Source of the DNA: Paucimonas sp.
GTDB taxonomy: Bacteria; Pseudomonadota; Gammaproteobacteria; Pseudomonadales; Pseudomonadaceae
Assembly: GCA_031253995.1 (NCBI GenBank)
Contig: JAIRVG010000107.1
Coordinates: 1 to 64,000, forward strand
Reading direction: 5' to 3'
Length of the DNA: 64,000 bases
In this document: positions 35,357 through 46,809 of the stretch, piece by piece
How the letters are laid out: the number at the start of each line of letters is the position of its first letter
Position numbering within the stretch: the first letter of the stretch is position 1
Program-made: the position numbers and the translations under genes
Notes under the pieces: model-generated
Told to the model about the DNA's origin: nothing
Database searches by the model: none
Seen by the model: the letters and a program-made list of their open reading frames with translations, nothing else

Positions 35357-35956
35357 CTAGTTGGTGTAGACGGGCCCCACGCCCAGTCCCCAGGTGATCA
35401 CGGTGAAGGCCATGATGGCGACCAGCACCACCAGCCCCACCGCCAGTACCGAGCTCGAAAACAGGAAGCCTTCGTCCGATGGAATGTTCATGAAGGTCGG
35501 TAGCCCGACATACAGCAGATACACCGTGTAGCAGATGGCCGCCGTGCCGACGATCATCCCCAGCCACAGGTGCGGGTACAACGCCGCCAAGCCACCGATG
35601 AACAGCGGGGTGGCGGTGTAGGTGGCGAAGGCGATGCATTGCGCCAGGCTCGGGTTGGCGTCGTAGGTGCGTGCCATCCAGTGGATGAAGGCGCCCATGA
35701 CGGCGACGCCGGCGAGCATGGCGATGTACGACATGATGGTCATCCACAATGCGCTGTCCATGGTCAACATGACCGGGGCGCGTTCGCCGATGACCCAGCC
35801 GACCTGTGTGGTGCCGATAAACGCCGATACCGCGGGGATCGCCGCCAGTATCAGGGTGTGGGTGAGGTACATGTGGCTGATGGTTTCTTCTTCGCCACGG
35901 ATTTCCCGCCATTCCTGGTCGGGATGGGTGAACAGCCCTACAACGTGATGGATCAT
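35357..35956 (-). CDS. YIP1-family membrane protein
   Basis: This 199-residue protein has five predicted membrane helices (about 30-48, 68-92, 105-125, 130-152 and 168-190). The family signature is seen in FATYTATPLFIGGL and the N-terminal VVGLFTHPDQEWREI. YIP1-domain proteins are widespread in bacteria without a firm function. The ATG at 35956 is 8 nt after GGAG; a GTG three codons earlier is too close to it. Neighbours do not suggest a pathway. Confidence 0.82.
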   Translation of the reverse strand: MIHHVVGLFTHPDQEWREIRGEEETISHMYLTHTLILAAIPAVSAFIGTTQVGWVIGERAPVMLTMDSALWMTIMSYIAMLAGVAVMGAFIHWMARTYDANPSLAQCIAFATYTATPLFIGGLAALYPHLWLGMIVGTAAICYTVYLLYVGLPTFMNIPSDEGFLFSSSVLAVGLVVLVAIMAFTVITWGLGVGPVYTN

Positions 35957-36227
35957 GCCAATCACTCCTACGTCGTTTCCAATCGCCCCCCAGCGGAGCG
36001 CTTGCTAGCCCACAAGGCAAGGGGCCGGACAGGACAGGCCGCTATGGGTGCGGTCTTATGTCGCAGTATAGGAAGGCGTTCGTGGCACAAAGCCGCTTTT
36101 TTAGAGCAAATCGCGCTCTAAGCGGGCCCCTTGATTTCCTTGCAGTCTTTATCGGATGGGTCTGTGTCCCGCGGCGGTTTCTGCGTAAAATACGCGCCTT
36201 TTGTCACACCTCGCGGATTCAAGCGCC

Positions 36228-37052
36228 ATGGGCACCCTTTCGGTCAATCAGAACAAGCTGCAAAAACGCCTGCGCCGTCTCGCCGGCGAAGCCATCACCG
36301 ACTACAACATGATCGAGGATGGCGACAAGGTCATGGTCTGCCTGTCCGGCGGCAAGGACAGCTACACCATGCTCGACGTTCTGCTGCACCTGCAGAAGGT
36401 GGCGCCGATCAAGTTCGAGATCGTCGCGGTGAACATGGACCAGAAGCAACCCGGCTTCCCCGAGGAGATCCTCCCGGCCTACCTGAAGACCCTGGGCATC
36501 GAGTACCACATCGTCGAGAAGGACACCTACTCGGTGGTCAAGGAGCTGGTGCCGGAAGGCAAGACCACCTGCTCGCTGTGCTCGCGCCTGCGCCGCGGCA
36601 CGCTCTACACCTTCGCCGACGAGATCGGCGCGACCAAGATGGCCCTCGGTCACCACCGCGACGACATCGTCGAGACCTTCTTCCTCAACATGTTCTTCAA
36701 CGGCACCATGAAGGCCATGCCGCCGAAGCTGCGCGCCGACGACGGCCGCAACGTGGTGATCCGCCCGCTGGCCTACTGCTCGGAGAAGGACATCCAGGCC
36801 TACTCGGACATGAAGGAATTCCCGATCATCCCGTGCAACCTCTGCGGCTCCCAGGAAAACCTGCAGCGCCAGGTGGTCAAGGAGATGCTGGTGGAGTGGG
36901 AGCGCAAGATGCCGGGCCGTACCGACAGCATCTTCCGCAGCCTGCAGAACGTGGTGCCGTCGCAACTGGCCGACCGCAACCTGTTCGACTTCACCAGCCT
37001 GCGCATCGACGAGAACGCCGCCCCGCGTTTCCTCGACGTGCTGAACATCTGA
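36228..37052 (+). CDS. ttcA: tRNA 2-thiocytidine(32) synthetase TtcA
   Basis: This 274-residue ATP-dependent enzyme thiolates cytidine 32 of certain tRNAs using a 4Fe-4S cluster. The PP-loop is SGGKDS at residues 40-45. The two CxxC motifs that hold the cluster are CSLCSRLRRG (about 120) and CNLCGSQENLQ (about 205). GHHRDDIVETFFLNMFFNG is a further family signature. The ATG at 36228 gives the family N-terminus; the ribosome site is weak. The glycosylase-like gene starts 3 bp after its stop, so the two are probably co-transcribed. Confidence 0.95.
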   Translation: MGTLSVNQNKLQKRLRRLAGEAITDYNMIEDGDKVMVCLSGGKDSYTMLDVLLHLQKVAPIKFEIVAVNMDQKQPGFPEEILPAYLKTLGIEYHIVEKDTYSVVKELVPEGKTTCSLCSRLRRGTLYTFADEIGATKMALGHHRDDIVETFFLNMFFNGTMKAMPPKLRADDGRNVVIRPLAYCSEKDIQAYSDMKEFPIIPCNLCGSQENLQRQVVKEMLVEWERKMPGRTDSIFRSLQNVVPSQLADRNLFDFTSLRIDENAAPRFLDVLNI

Positions 37053-37055
37053 TCC

Positions 37056-37727
37056 ATGCGCGACTATCAGTGGCTGCATGAGTACTGCCTGAACCGCTTC
37101 GGCTCCGCTGCGGCGCTGGAGGCCTACCTGCCCCAGCCCAAGACCCCGGCGCAACTGCGCGCCATCGGTGATGATCGCTACCTCTCGACCCTGGCCCTGC
37201 GGGTGTTTCGTGCCGGGCTCAAGCACAGCCTGGTAGATGCCAAGTGGCCGGCGTTCGAGGAAGTGTTCTTCGGCTTCGACCCCGAGAAGGTGGTGCTGAT
37301 GGGCGCCGAGCACCTGGAGCGGCTGATGCAGGACACCCGCCTGATCCGTCACCTGGGCAAGCTCAAGAGCGTGCCGCGCAATGCGCAGATGGTGCTCGAC
37401 GTGGAGAAGGAGAAGGGCAGTTTCGCGGCGTTGATCGCGGACTGGCCGGTAACCGACATCACCGGGCTGTGGAAGTACCTGGCCAAGCACGGCAACCAGC
37501 TGGGCGGGCTGTCGGCGCCGCGGTTCTTGCGGATGGTGGGCAAGGATACCTTCATCCCCACCGACGACATGTCAGCGGCGCTGATCGCCCAGGAAGTGAT
37601 CGACAAGAAGCCTACCAGCCAGCGCGACCTGGCGGCAGTGCAGGCGGCGTTCAACCAGTGGCATGCCGAGAGTGGGCGGCCGTTGTGCCAGTTGTCGGTG
37701 ATGTTGGCGCATACCGTCAATCATTGA
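37056..37727 (+). CDS. DNA-3-methyladenine glycosylase I-like protein
   Basis: This 223-residue protein resembles the Tag-like branch annotated as DNA-3-methyladenine glycosylase I in Pseudomonas: WPAFEEVFFGFDPEKVVLM and MQDTRLIRHLGKLKSVPRNAQMVLDVEKEKGSF have the helical pattern of that family (xxD..IVR..KI.A...NA). The zinc-binding Cys/His set of E. coli Tag is not obvious, so activity is uncertain. It begins 3 bp after ttcA and ends in an inverted repeat shared with the converging gene. Confidence 0.75.
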   Translation: MRDYQWLHEYCLNRFGSAAALEAYLPQPKTPAQLRAIGDDRYLSTLALRVFRAGLKHSLVDAKWPAFEEVFFGFDPEKVVLMGAEHLERLMQDTRLIRHLGKLKSVPRNAQMVLDVEKEKGSFAALIADWPVTDITGLWKYLAKHGNQLGGLSAPRFLRMVGKDTFIPTDDMSAALIAQEVIDKKPTSQRDLAAVQAAFNQWHAESGRPLCQLSVMLAHTVNH

Positions 37728-37764
37728 GGGCCCTATCGCTGGCTTGCCAGCGATGAGGCCCTCA
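37725..37764. terminator. bidirectional terminator / REP-like hairpin
   Basis: TGAGGGCCCTATCGCTGG-CTTG-CCAGCGATGAGGCCCTCA is a nearly perfect inverted repeat spanning the 39 bp between two convergent genes; it includes the stop codon of the plus-strand gene. T-runs are short. The sequence belongs to the same family as 34694-34759. Confidence 0.65.
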
Positions 37765-37766
37765 AG

Positions 37767-38183
37767 TCAAACCGATCCTTCCCCTGCAATCCGCCGGTCG
37801 AACTGAAACCGCCAGCGGATATACAGCAAGGCACTGACGAACAACGTCAGGCTGATCACCACTTCCAGCCAGCCGAACAACGCCCGGCTCGGGTCGAACG
37901 CCGCTTCCACCCCGGTGATGAAATACAGGTTGAGCACGAAGCACATCCAGGCATGGGCACGGGCACTGCCGCCGATCATCCCCGGTGCCACCAGCGCCAG
38001 CGGCAGCAACTGCACCCCCAGGATCACCCAGCTGCGCGCGCCGTGCAGGTCGGTGAAGAACAGCGTGTTCACCACCAGCAGCACCACCAGGCTGGCAAAG
38101 GCCGCCAGGCTCAGGGCCCGGGTCAGGCGCACCCGGGGTTCCAGCCATTCCAGTGGCGGAAGAATCTTCGGCTTCTTAGCCAC
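37767..38183 (-). CDS. DUF2069 membrane protein
   Basis: This 138-residue protein has four membrane helices (about 22-42, 50-68, 76-95 and 100-122) and short charged ends, fitting DUF2069. In pseudomonads this gene regularly follows wrbA; its function is unknown. The start is GTG at 38183, overlapping the wrbA stop by 8 bp, with the family N-terminus (AKKPKILPPLEWLEPR) directly after it. Translation is probably coupled to wrbA. Confidence 0.82.
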   Translation of the reverse strand: MAKKPKILPPLEWLEPRVRLTRALSLAAFASLVVLLVVNTLFFTDLHGARSWVILGVQLLPLALVAPGMIGGSARAHAWMCFVLNLYFITGVEAAFDPSRALFGWLEVVISLTLFVSALLYIRWRFQFDRRIAGEGSV

Positions 38184-38781
38184 GCCCGTTCTCCAGCCGT
38201 TTCGCGGTATTCGCCAGGCGCTGGCCAAGAGCGCGGCACAGGGCGATCTCGTCGGCGTCCAGGTCGCGCTTGCCGTCGGCACCGGCATGGTGGCTGGCGC
38301 CATACGGCGTGCCGCCACCCTTGGTCTCGATCAGCGCCGATTCGCTGTAGGGCAGGCCCATGATCAGCATGCCGTGGTGCATCAGCGGCAGCAGCATCGA
38401 CAGCAGGGTCGACTCCTGGCCGCCGTGCAAGCTGGCAGTGGAGGTGAACACCGCCGCCGGCTTGCCCACCAGGCCGCCGCTCAGCCACAGGCTGCTGGTG
38501 CCGTCGATGAAGTACTTGAGCGGCGCGGCCATGTTGCCGAAGCGGGTCGGGCTGCCCAGGGCCAGGCCGGCGCAGTTGCGCAGGTCGTCGAGGGTGGCGT
38601 ACAGGGCGCCGGTCTCGGGGATCGACGGCGCCACCGCTTCGCATTCGGTGGAGATCGCCGGCACGGTGCGCAGGCGGGCCTCCAGGCCGGCCAGCTCGAC
38701 GCCGCGGGCGATCTGCCGGGCCATTTCGCTGGTGGAACCGTGGCGGCTGTAATAGAGGATCAGGATGTACGGCTGGCTCAC
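38176..38781 (-). CDS. wrbA: NAD(P)H:quinone oxidoreductase WrbA
   Basis: This 201-residue flavodoxin-like protein reduces quinones by two electrons using FMN. The FMN phosphate loop is YYSRHGSTSEMARQIA (about 10-25). Further FMN contacts are in LGSPTRFGNMAAPLKYFIDG (about 77-96) and STASLHGGQESTLLSMLLPLMHHGM. The start is GTG at 38781, which overlaps the stop of the arsC-like gene (GTGA), so arsC-like, wrbA and the DUF2069 gene form one coupled unit. Confidence 0.92.
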   Translation of the reverse strand: MSQPYILILYYSRHGSTSEMARQIARGVELAGLEARLRTVPAISTECEAVAPSIPETGALYATLDDLRNCAGLALGSPTRFGNMAAPLKYFIDGTSSLWLSGGLVGKPAAVFTSTASLHGGQESTLLSMLLPLMHHGMLIMGLPYSESALIETKGGGTPYGASHHAGADGKRDLDADEIALCRALGQRLANTAKRLENGRG

Positions 38782-39131
38782 GGCAGGATCTCCAGCACTT
38801 TCTCCGGCGGACGGCCGATCACCGCCTTGTCGCCGGCTACCAGGATCGGCCGCTCGATCAGCTTGGGATGGGCGACCATGGCGGCGATCAACTGGTCGTC
38901 GTCCAGCGCCGGGTTGGCCAGGTTCAGGTCCTTGTACTCGTCCTCGCCGGTGCGCAGCAGCTGGCGCGCGCCGATGCCCAGCTTGCCCAGCAGGGCCTTG
39001 AGGGTGGCCGCGTCCGGCGGGGTTTCCAGGTAGCGCACCACGTCGGGATTGAGGCCGCGTTCTTCGAGCAGTTCCAGCGCGCCGCGGGATTTCGAGCAAC
39101 GCGGGTTGTGGTAGAGCGTCAGGTCAGTCAT
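38778..39131 (-). CDS. arsC: ArsC-family arsenate reductase-like protein
   Basis: This 117-residue thioredoxin-fold protein has the catalytic-Cys motif NPRCSKSRG (Cys12) and the family C-terminal segments PKLIERPILVAGDKAVIGRPPEKVLEIL. The glutaredoxin-dependent ArsC family includes true arsenate reductases and the YfgD group. With no arsB or arsR nearby, a role in arsenic resistance is not certain. The ATG at 39131 was preferred because the thioredoxin fold begins at once after it. It is first in the arsC-wrbA-DUF2069 unit. Confidence 0.85.
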   Translation of the reverse strand: MTDLTLYHNPRCSKSRGALELLEERGLNPDVVRYLETPPDAATLKALLGKLGIGARQLLRTGEDEYKDLNLANPALDDDQLIAAMVAHPKLIERPILVAGDKAVIGRPPEKVLEILP

Positions 39132-39217
39132 GTCAGGGTCGCATCCAGCTGTGAGTGGCGGGTATTCTAACCGCAGCGAATTGGCATTTTGCCTGAATCT
39201 TGAAGAAGGATTGACCC

Positions 39218-39682
39218 ATGACAAGGCGTTTGGCAGCAGCCCTGGCCATCAGCATGAGCGTGCTGCTCGGTGGTTGCGGTGCGGACTACGGCCTCGACCA
39301 GAACGGCAACGCGGTGAAAGCCGAGCAACTCGACGGGCGCTGGGTGGTGCTCAACTACTGGGCCGAATGGTGCGGTCCGTGCCGGGTGGAGATTCCCGAG
39401 CTGAACAGCTTCGCCAAGGACTGGCAAAGCCAGGGCGTGACGGTGGTCGGGGTGAACTTCGATGGTTTGCAGGGTGAGGAACTGAAGAAGTCCACCCAGG
39501 CCATGGGCATCGGCTTCACCGTGCTGGCCCAGGACCCGGCCGAACACTACGACCTGCCGCGTGCCGAAGGGCTGCCGGTGACCTACATCATCGACGACAA
39601 GGGCAAGGTGCGCGAACAGTTGATGGGCGAGCAGACGGCGGCGGGGCTGGCGGAGAAGATCAAGGCGCTGAAAGGAGCCTGA
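39218..39682 (+). CDS. TlpA/ResA-like thioredoxin-fold lipoprotein
   Basis: This 154-residue protein has a lipoprotein signal (LLGGC, lipidated Cys20) and the redox motif WCGPC (Cys52 and Cys55). The cis-Pro region is GLPVTYIID. It is expected to be membrane-anchored and to face the periplasm, reducing disulfides. The ATG follows AAGGA by 7 nt. It is divergent from the arsC unit, with 86 bp between the two starts. Confidence 0.88.
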   Translation: MTRRLAAALAISMSVLLGGCGADYGLDQNGNAVKAEQLDGRWVVLNYWAEWCGPCRVEIPELNSFAKDWQSQGVTVVGVNFDGLQGEELKKSTQAMGIGFTVLAQDPAEHYDLPRAEGLPVTYIIDDKGKVREQLMGEQTAAGLAEKIKALKGA

Positions 39683-39696
39683 ATTGTTATGCGGAC

Positions 39697-39770
39697 CCTG
39701 TGGGAGCGGGTTTACCCGCGATTGCGGTAGTGGACCCACCGACGCAATCGCGGGTGAACCCGCTCACAGG
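39697..39770. repeat. REP/BIME hairpin
   Basis: CCTGTGGGAGCGGGTTTACC (39697-39716) followed by CGCGATTGCG pairs with CGCAATCGCGGGTGAACCCGCTCACAGG (39743-39770). It is two REP cores in opposite orientation between convergent genes. Confidence 0.8.
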
Positions 39771-39783
39771 GGGGCTTTGAGTG

Positions 39784-40188
39784 TCAGCTTTCCTCGGGCC
39801 AGAAGCGCAGTGGCTTGCCCTCGGCCGGCCAGAAGCGGATCTGCTCGATCGGCGACACATCCCAGCGCTGCACCGTCGCCAGGGCCTTGAAGAAGCGCTT
39901 TTCCTGCTCCATCACCGCCGGCGCGCACAGCTTGCGGGTGCTGCCGATGGCGCCGAAGCTGAGCTTGTCACCTTCCAGGCTGTACTGGGCAAACCAGTGG
40001 TTGCAGCCGCCATTGCCATAGGCCCGGCCATCCTCGGCCAGGGTCAGGGTCAGGTGGCTGTAGTCCATCAGCGGACGTTCGCCGATCCACTCCAGCACAT
40101 AGCCGCGTTCCTTCTGCAGCTTCATCGGCTCGGATGCACAACCCGCCAGGGCCACCAGCACCGCGCCGCTCAATAGCAGCTTGTTCAC
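39784..40188 (-). CDS. META-domain lipoprotein
   Basis: This 134-residue protein has a lipoprotein signal (VALAGC, Cys17) and a META/HslJ-like domain. YVLEWIGERPLMDYSHLTLTLAEDGRAYGNGGCNHWFAQYSLEGDKLSFG and TRKLCAPAVMEQEKRFFKAL are typical (the NHW/Y and K(C)APxxM.QE pattern). META proteins are linked to heat and novobiocin tolerance, without a known reaction. The start is GTG at 40188, 8 nt after GGAG, and overlaps the stop of the upstream gene. Confidence 0.85.
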   Translation of the reverse strand: MNKLLLSGAVLVALAGCASEPMKLQKERGYVLEWIGERPLMDYSHLTLTLAEDGRAYGNGGCNHWFAQYSLEGDKLSFGAIGSTRKLCAPAVMEQEKRFFKALATVQRWDVSPIEQIRFWPAEGKPLRFWPEES

Positions 40189-40622
40189 TGCGCCTGCTCC
40201 CGGCATTTCGGGCACAGGTGCTTCTCGCCTTTCGTGACCCAGCCCAGCTCGGCAATCCGCGCCACGGCGGCCGGCTGCTGGGCCTTCTTGCCCAGCTTGG
40301 CATCCACCGCGAACTCGAAGTCGAGCTCGGCGGCGCAGCCATTGCACTGCACTTGCCACTGGTGGATCGCCAGCTCGCCGAATACCGGGCCGGTGGCCAC
40401 CGCGACCCACTGGCCACGCGGGTTGATCAGGTGGCGGACGCTGTCGACGGTGAGGCGCATGGACAAGTCCTTGCTGCCCTTGAGGGTGACCAGCAGGACG
40501 TCGCCTTTCTGGATCGAGCCGCCGTTGCCGGTGACCTGGTAGCGGCCCGGCACCAGCGCACGGCATTCGATCAGGGTGTGTTGCGGGTTGAAGAGGGTGT
40601 AGCGGAAATCGTGTTCGACCAT
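40185..40622 (-). CDS. hypothetical protein with four-cysteine zinc-ribbon pattern
   Basis: I do not recognise this 145-residue protein. The first 75 residues look like a small beta domain (PGRYQVTGNGGSIQKGDVLLVTLKG, MRLTVDSVRHLINPRGQWVAVATG). The second half has CNGC (about 94-97) and CPKC (about 138-141), a four-cysteine set that could bind zinc across a helical spacer. It is soluble, with no signal peptide. It is translationally coupled to the META lipoprotein gene (GTGA overlap). Confidence 0.75.
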   Translation of the reverse strand: MVEHDFRYTLFNPQHTLIECRALVPGRYQVTGNGGSIQKGDVLLVTLKGSKDLSMRLTVDSVRHLINPRGQWVAVATGPVFGELAIHQWQVQCNGCAAELDFEFAVDAKLGKKAQQPAAVARIAELGWVTKGEKHLCPKCREQAQ

Positions 40623-40652
40623 GGGGCCTCCAAATTTGCCGCGTATCCTACC

Positions 40653-41642
40653 TCATCCCTCCACCAGATTCTGCGGCTCGCCGACCATCCATCGGGCAAT
40701 GTTGTCCAGGGTCGTGCCGGCGATGGCGGCCAGCGCCTCGCGGGTCAGGAAGGCCTGGTGCGCGGTGACGATGACGTTGGGGAAGGTCAGCAGCCGCGCC
40801 AGCACGTCGTCCTGCAGGGGCTGGTCGGAGCGGTCCTCGAAGAAGATCTGCGCTTCCTCCTCGTACACGTCCAGCCCCAGGTAACCGAGCTGGCCGCTCT
40901 TCAGCGCCTCGATCAGCGCCGGGGTGTCCACCAGCGCGCCGCGCCCGGTGTTGATCAGCATCGCCCCGGGCTGCAGGTCGCCGAGGCTCTGGATATTGAT
41001 CAGGTGGCGGGTCTGCGGGGTCAGCGGGCAGTGCAGGCTGATGATGTTGGACTGGCGCAGCAGTTGGTCCAGGTCCAGGTAGCGCGCACCGAGGGCCAGC
41101 ACCTCCGGATTGGGGTAGGGGTCGTAGGCCAGCAGCTGGCAGCCGAAGCCGGCCATGATGCGGGCGAAGGCCAGGCCGATCTGCCCGGTGCCGACCACAC
41201 CGACGGTCTTGCCGTGCAGGTCGAAGCCGGTCAGCCCGTGCAGGCTGAAATCGCCCTCGCGGGTGCGGTTGTAGGCGCGGTGCAGGCGCCGGTTGAGGGC
41301 GAGGATCAAGGCCACCGCATGTTCTGCCACGGCATGGGGCGAATAGGCCGGCACCCGCACCACGCTCAGGCCCAGGCGTTTTGCCACCGCCAGGTCGACA
41401 TGGTTGTAGCCGGCCGAGCGCAGGGCGATCAGGCGCGTGCCGGCGGCGGCCAGGCGCTCCAGCACCGGGGCCGAGAGGTCGTCGTTGATGAAGGCGCAGA
41501 CCACTTCGTGGCCGGCGGCGAGGACTGCGGTGTCCTCGTTCAGGCGGGCGGGCAGAAAGTGCAGCTCCAGGCCGTCCACCGCAGGGGCGGCGCTGAAGCT
41601 GTCCTGGTCATAGGACTGGCTGCTGAAGAACAAGGCGCGCAT
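40653..41642 (-). CDS. ldhA: 2-hydroxyacid dehydrogenase, fermentative D-lactate dehydrogenase type
   Basis: This 329-residue NAD-dependent enzyme interconverts pyruvate and D-lactate. The nucleotide-binding motif is VGVVGTGQIGLAFARI (about 145-160). Catalytic segments are INTGRGALVDTPAL (Arg), GLDVYEEE (Glu) and VTAHQAFLT (His). The ATG at 41642 is 7 nt after GGAG; 14 upstream codons in frame do not fit the family. As in P. aeruginosa (order recalled from memory) it lies directly downstream of gacS on the same strand. Confidence 0.92.
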   Translation of the reverse strand: MRALFFSSQSYDQDSFSAAPAVDGLELHFLPARLNEDTAVLAAGHEVVCAFINDDLSAPVLERLAAAGTRLIALRSAGYNHVDLAVAKRLGLSVVRVPAYSPHAVAEHAVALILALNRRLHRAYNRTREGDFSLHGLTGFDLHGKTVGVVGTGQIGLAFARIMAGFGCQLLAYDPYPNPEVLALGARYLDLDQLLRQSNIISLHCPLTPQTRHLINIQSLGDLQPGAMLINTGRGALVDTPALIEALKSGQLGYLGLDVYEEEAQIFFEDRSDQPLQDDVLARLLTFPNVIVTAHQAFLTREALAAIAGTTLDNIARWMVGEPQNLVEG

Positions 41643-41709
41643 GGTCGGGCTCCCGAACGATCGAAGCGCCAAGTGTAGCCACACCTGGCGCTTGCGGCCT
41701 TGCCCCAGG

Positions 41710-44463
<2,754 letters not shown>

Positions 44464-44635
44464 GCCCGGTCTCCTGTGTCTGCGCAGCGCTGGATAGGCA
44501 GCACGCTACCGCGACTGTTGCTGTATTGCACTCATTTGTCTCCGTTCCGTGGGGCGGACCTTGTACGCCTGTGCGGTTGCCTGGGGGAGGGTAATGCTCA
44601 ATAATCGCGCAATTGAGAATTGCTAGCAGCCGCCA

Positions 44636-45352
44636 ATGAATCCCGCAGTGATCCGCAATCCCAACATCCTTGCCATCGAAGACGACCCGGTGCTCGGTGC
44701 TTATCTGCATGAGCAACTGCAGCGTAGTGGGTTTCTCGTGACCTGGTGCCGCACCGGGCGCGATGGCCTGGACCAGGCGCGCCAACAGCACTTCGACGTG
44801 GTGTTGATGGACATCCTCCTGCCGGGCATGACCGGGCTCGATGCCCTGGTGCAATTGCGCGAGCGCAGCGGCACGCCGGTGATCATGATGTCGGCACTGG
44901 GGGCCGAGGCGGATCGCATCACCGGTTTCGAACGGGGCGCCGACGACTACCTGCCCAAGCCGTTCAGCATGGCCGAGCTGCGGGTGCGTATCGAGGCCAT
45001 CCTGCGCCGGGTCGACCTGGAGCGCCGCTATTCGCCGGTGAGCAAGGCGCCGAGCAGCGAGCTGCGCTTCGACGACGAGGCTTGCGATGTCTGCCACGCC
45101 GGCCAGTGGGCCGGCCTGACCCCCAGCGAATACCGCCTGCTCGACACCCTGCAGCGCAGCAACGACGAGGTGCTGAGCAAGCCTTTCCTCTACCAGCACG
45201 TGCTCCAGCGCGGTTACTCGCGCCACGACCGCAGCCTGGACATGCATGTCAGCCAGATCCGCCGCAAGCTCAAGGCCATCGGCTACCAGGAACGCCAGGT
45301 CCGCACCGTGTGGGGCCAGGGCTATGTCCTGAGCGCCGGCGAGGACCAGTGA
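44636..45352 (+). CDS. OmpR-family response regulator (PirR position)
   Basis: This 238-residue regulator has a receiver with acidic pair E15-D16 and phospho-acceptor D59 (VVLMDILLPGMTG), switch Lys in DDYLPKPFS, and an OmpR-type winged helix (LTPSEYRLLDTLQRS, SLDMHVSQIRRKLKAIG). It starts in the gap divergent from gacS. In P. aeruginosa the genes at this place are pirR-pirS, which control the enterobactin-type receptor gene pirA, as I recall; identity here rests on position, and pirA itself is absent. The stop is followed one base later by the kinase start. Confidence 0.88.
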   Translation: MNPAVIRNPNILAIEDDPVLGAYLHEQLQRSGFLVTWCRTGRDGLDQARQQHFDVVLMDILLPGMTGLDALVQLRERSGTPVIMMSALGAEADRITGFERGADDYLPKPFSMAELRVRIEAILRRVDLERRYSPVSKAPSSELRFDDEACDVCHAGQWAGLTPSEYRLLDTLQRSNDEVLSKPFLYQHVLQRGYSRHDRSLDMHVSQIRRKLKAIGYQERQVRTVWGQGYVLSAGEDQ

Positions 45353-45353
45353 G

Positions 45354-46715
45354 TTGCCCAACCGTCATTCGCTGTTCTGGAAACTGGCGATCCTCATGGT
45401 GGGCTTCTGCCTGCTGCTGATCGGCCTGAGCCTGTCCTGGGGCCGGCACATGGAGGTGCGCAACGCCTACCTCGGTCAACAGGCGCGGGACCTGCTCAAG
45501 GGCTATGCCGCCGAGGCCGAGCGCGCCCTGGAAAGTGGTGGCACGGCGGGCATCGACCTGTGGCTGACCGGCATGCGCGATCGCGAAAGCGGCTTCATCA
45601 GCGTCATCGGTGCGGACCTGCAGCCCCTCGGCAGCCTGCCGCTGACCGACGCCGAACTGGTGCACCTGACCAACCTGCGCAGCGTCGACCGACCGATCAG
45701 CCGTCATTCCAGCAGCATGCCCTGGATGCGCGTGCCGTTTCCCAACGATTCCTCCCTCGGCAGCCTGGTGATCGAATTGCCGCAACGGCTGGTGCCCGAT
45801 CGCTGGAACCTGCTGTTCTGGCGCATGGTGACCAACGGCCTGATCCCCGGGCTGCTGACCCTGCTGTTCTGCGTCGGCCTGTACCGCATGCTGATCCGCC
45901 CGCTGCACCAGTTGCGCGACCAGGCCAACGCCTGGCGCGCCGAGCGCCTGACCGCGCGGGTGGCCAGCAGCACCACCAGCCGCCCGGACGAATTCGGCGA
46001 ACTGGGCCGCGCCTTCGACGACATGGCCGAGCGCCTGCAAGGCACCGTGACCCTGCAACAGCAACTGCTGCGGGACCTGTCCCATGAACTGCGCACCCCG
46101 CTGAGTCGCCTGCAGGTGGCCAGCGACAGCGAGCAAGACCCGGCCTGCCTGCGCGAACGCCTCGGTCGCGAAGTGGAATGCATGCAGCGCCTGGTGGAAG
46201 ACGCCCTGCAACTGGCCTGGCTGGACGCCGAGCGGGCGCCGCTGGCCTGCGAGCCGATCCAGGTGGTGGCGCTGTGGGAAATGCTCTGCGAGGACGCCTG
46301 CTTCGAGAGCGCCTGGCCGCGCACGCAACTGCACTGCGAGCTGGACGGCGACTGCTGGGTCCAGGGGCATCTCAACAGCCTCGCCCAGGCCCTGGAAAAC
46401 ATCCTGCGCAATGCCATCCGCCATTCCCCGGCGGACGGCTGCATCCGTCTCGGCGGTCAGCGCCAGGGCGAGTACTGGCTGCTCTGGCTGGAGGACGAGG
46501 GCGGCGGGGTGGACGAGGCCGAGCTGGAGCGCATCTTCGCCGCCTTCACCCGTCTCGACGGCTCGCGGCCGGGCGACGGCGGCTTCGGCCTGGGGCTGAG
46601 CATCGCTCGCAATGCCGTACAGCGTCAGGGCGGACGCCTGTGGGCGCAGAACAGTGGACGCGGCCTGCGCCTGAATTTCCGCCTGCTGGCGGCGGAGTCG
46701 GCCGGCGAGATATAG
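45354..46715 (+). CDS. sensor histidine kinase (PirS position)
   Basis: This 453-residue kinase has membrane helices at about 8-28 and 160-182, a periplasmic sensor of about 130 residues, and a HAMP linker. The H-box is RDLSHELRTPLSRLQ, and the ATPase domain has NILRNAIRHSP, LEDEGGGVDEAE (an unusual N-G box variant) and GGFGLGLSIARN. The start codon is TTG at 45354, one base after the regulator stop. With pirA missing downstream, the target of the pair is uncertain. Confidence 0.88.
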   Translation: MPNRHSLFWKLAILMVGFCLLLIGLSLSWGRHMEVRNAYLGQQARDLLKGYAAEAERALESGGTAGIDLWLTGMRDRESGFISVIGADLQPLGSLPLTDAELVHLTNLRSVDRPISRHSSSMPWMRVPFPNDSSLGSLVIELPQRLVPDRWNLLFWRMVTNGLIPGLLTLLFCVGLYRMLIRPLHQLRDQANAWRAERLTARVASSTTSRPDEFGELGRAFDDMAERLQGTVTLQQQLLRDLSHELRTPLSRLQVASDSEQDPACLRERLGREVECMQRLVEDALQLAWLDAERAPLACEPIQVVALWEMLCEDACFESAWPRTQLHCELDGDCWVQGHLNSLAQALENILRNAIRHSPADGCIRLGGQRQGEYWLLWLEDEGGGVDEAELERIFAAFTRLDGSRPGDGGFGLGLSIARNAVQRQGGRLWAQNSGRGLRLNFRLLAAESAGEI

Positions 46716-46809
46716 CAATCCGCTATAAGCCCCGCATATTGCGTGATATGGAGTGCGACGGTTTGCCGGTATGATAGGCGCCCCCGTGAGTCTGGATTGC
46801 GAAAACGCC

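Noticed and set aside
36131..36150. TTGAT-N4-TTGCA resembling an Anr/FNR box upstream of ttcA
   Set aside because: Only the first half-site fits; the second half (ATCAA) is absent.
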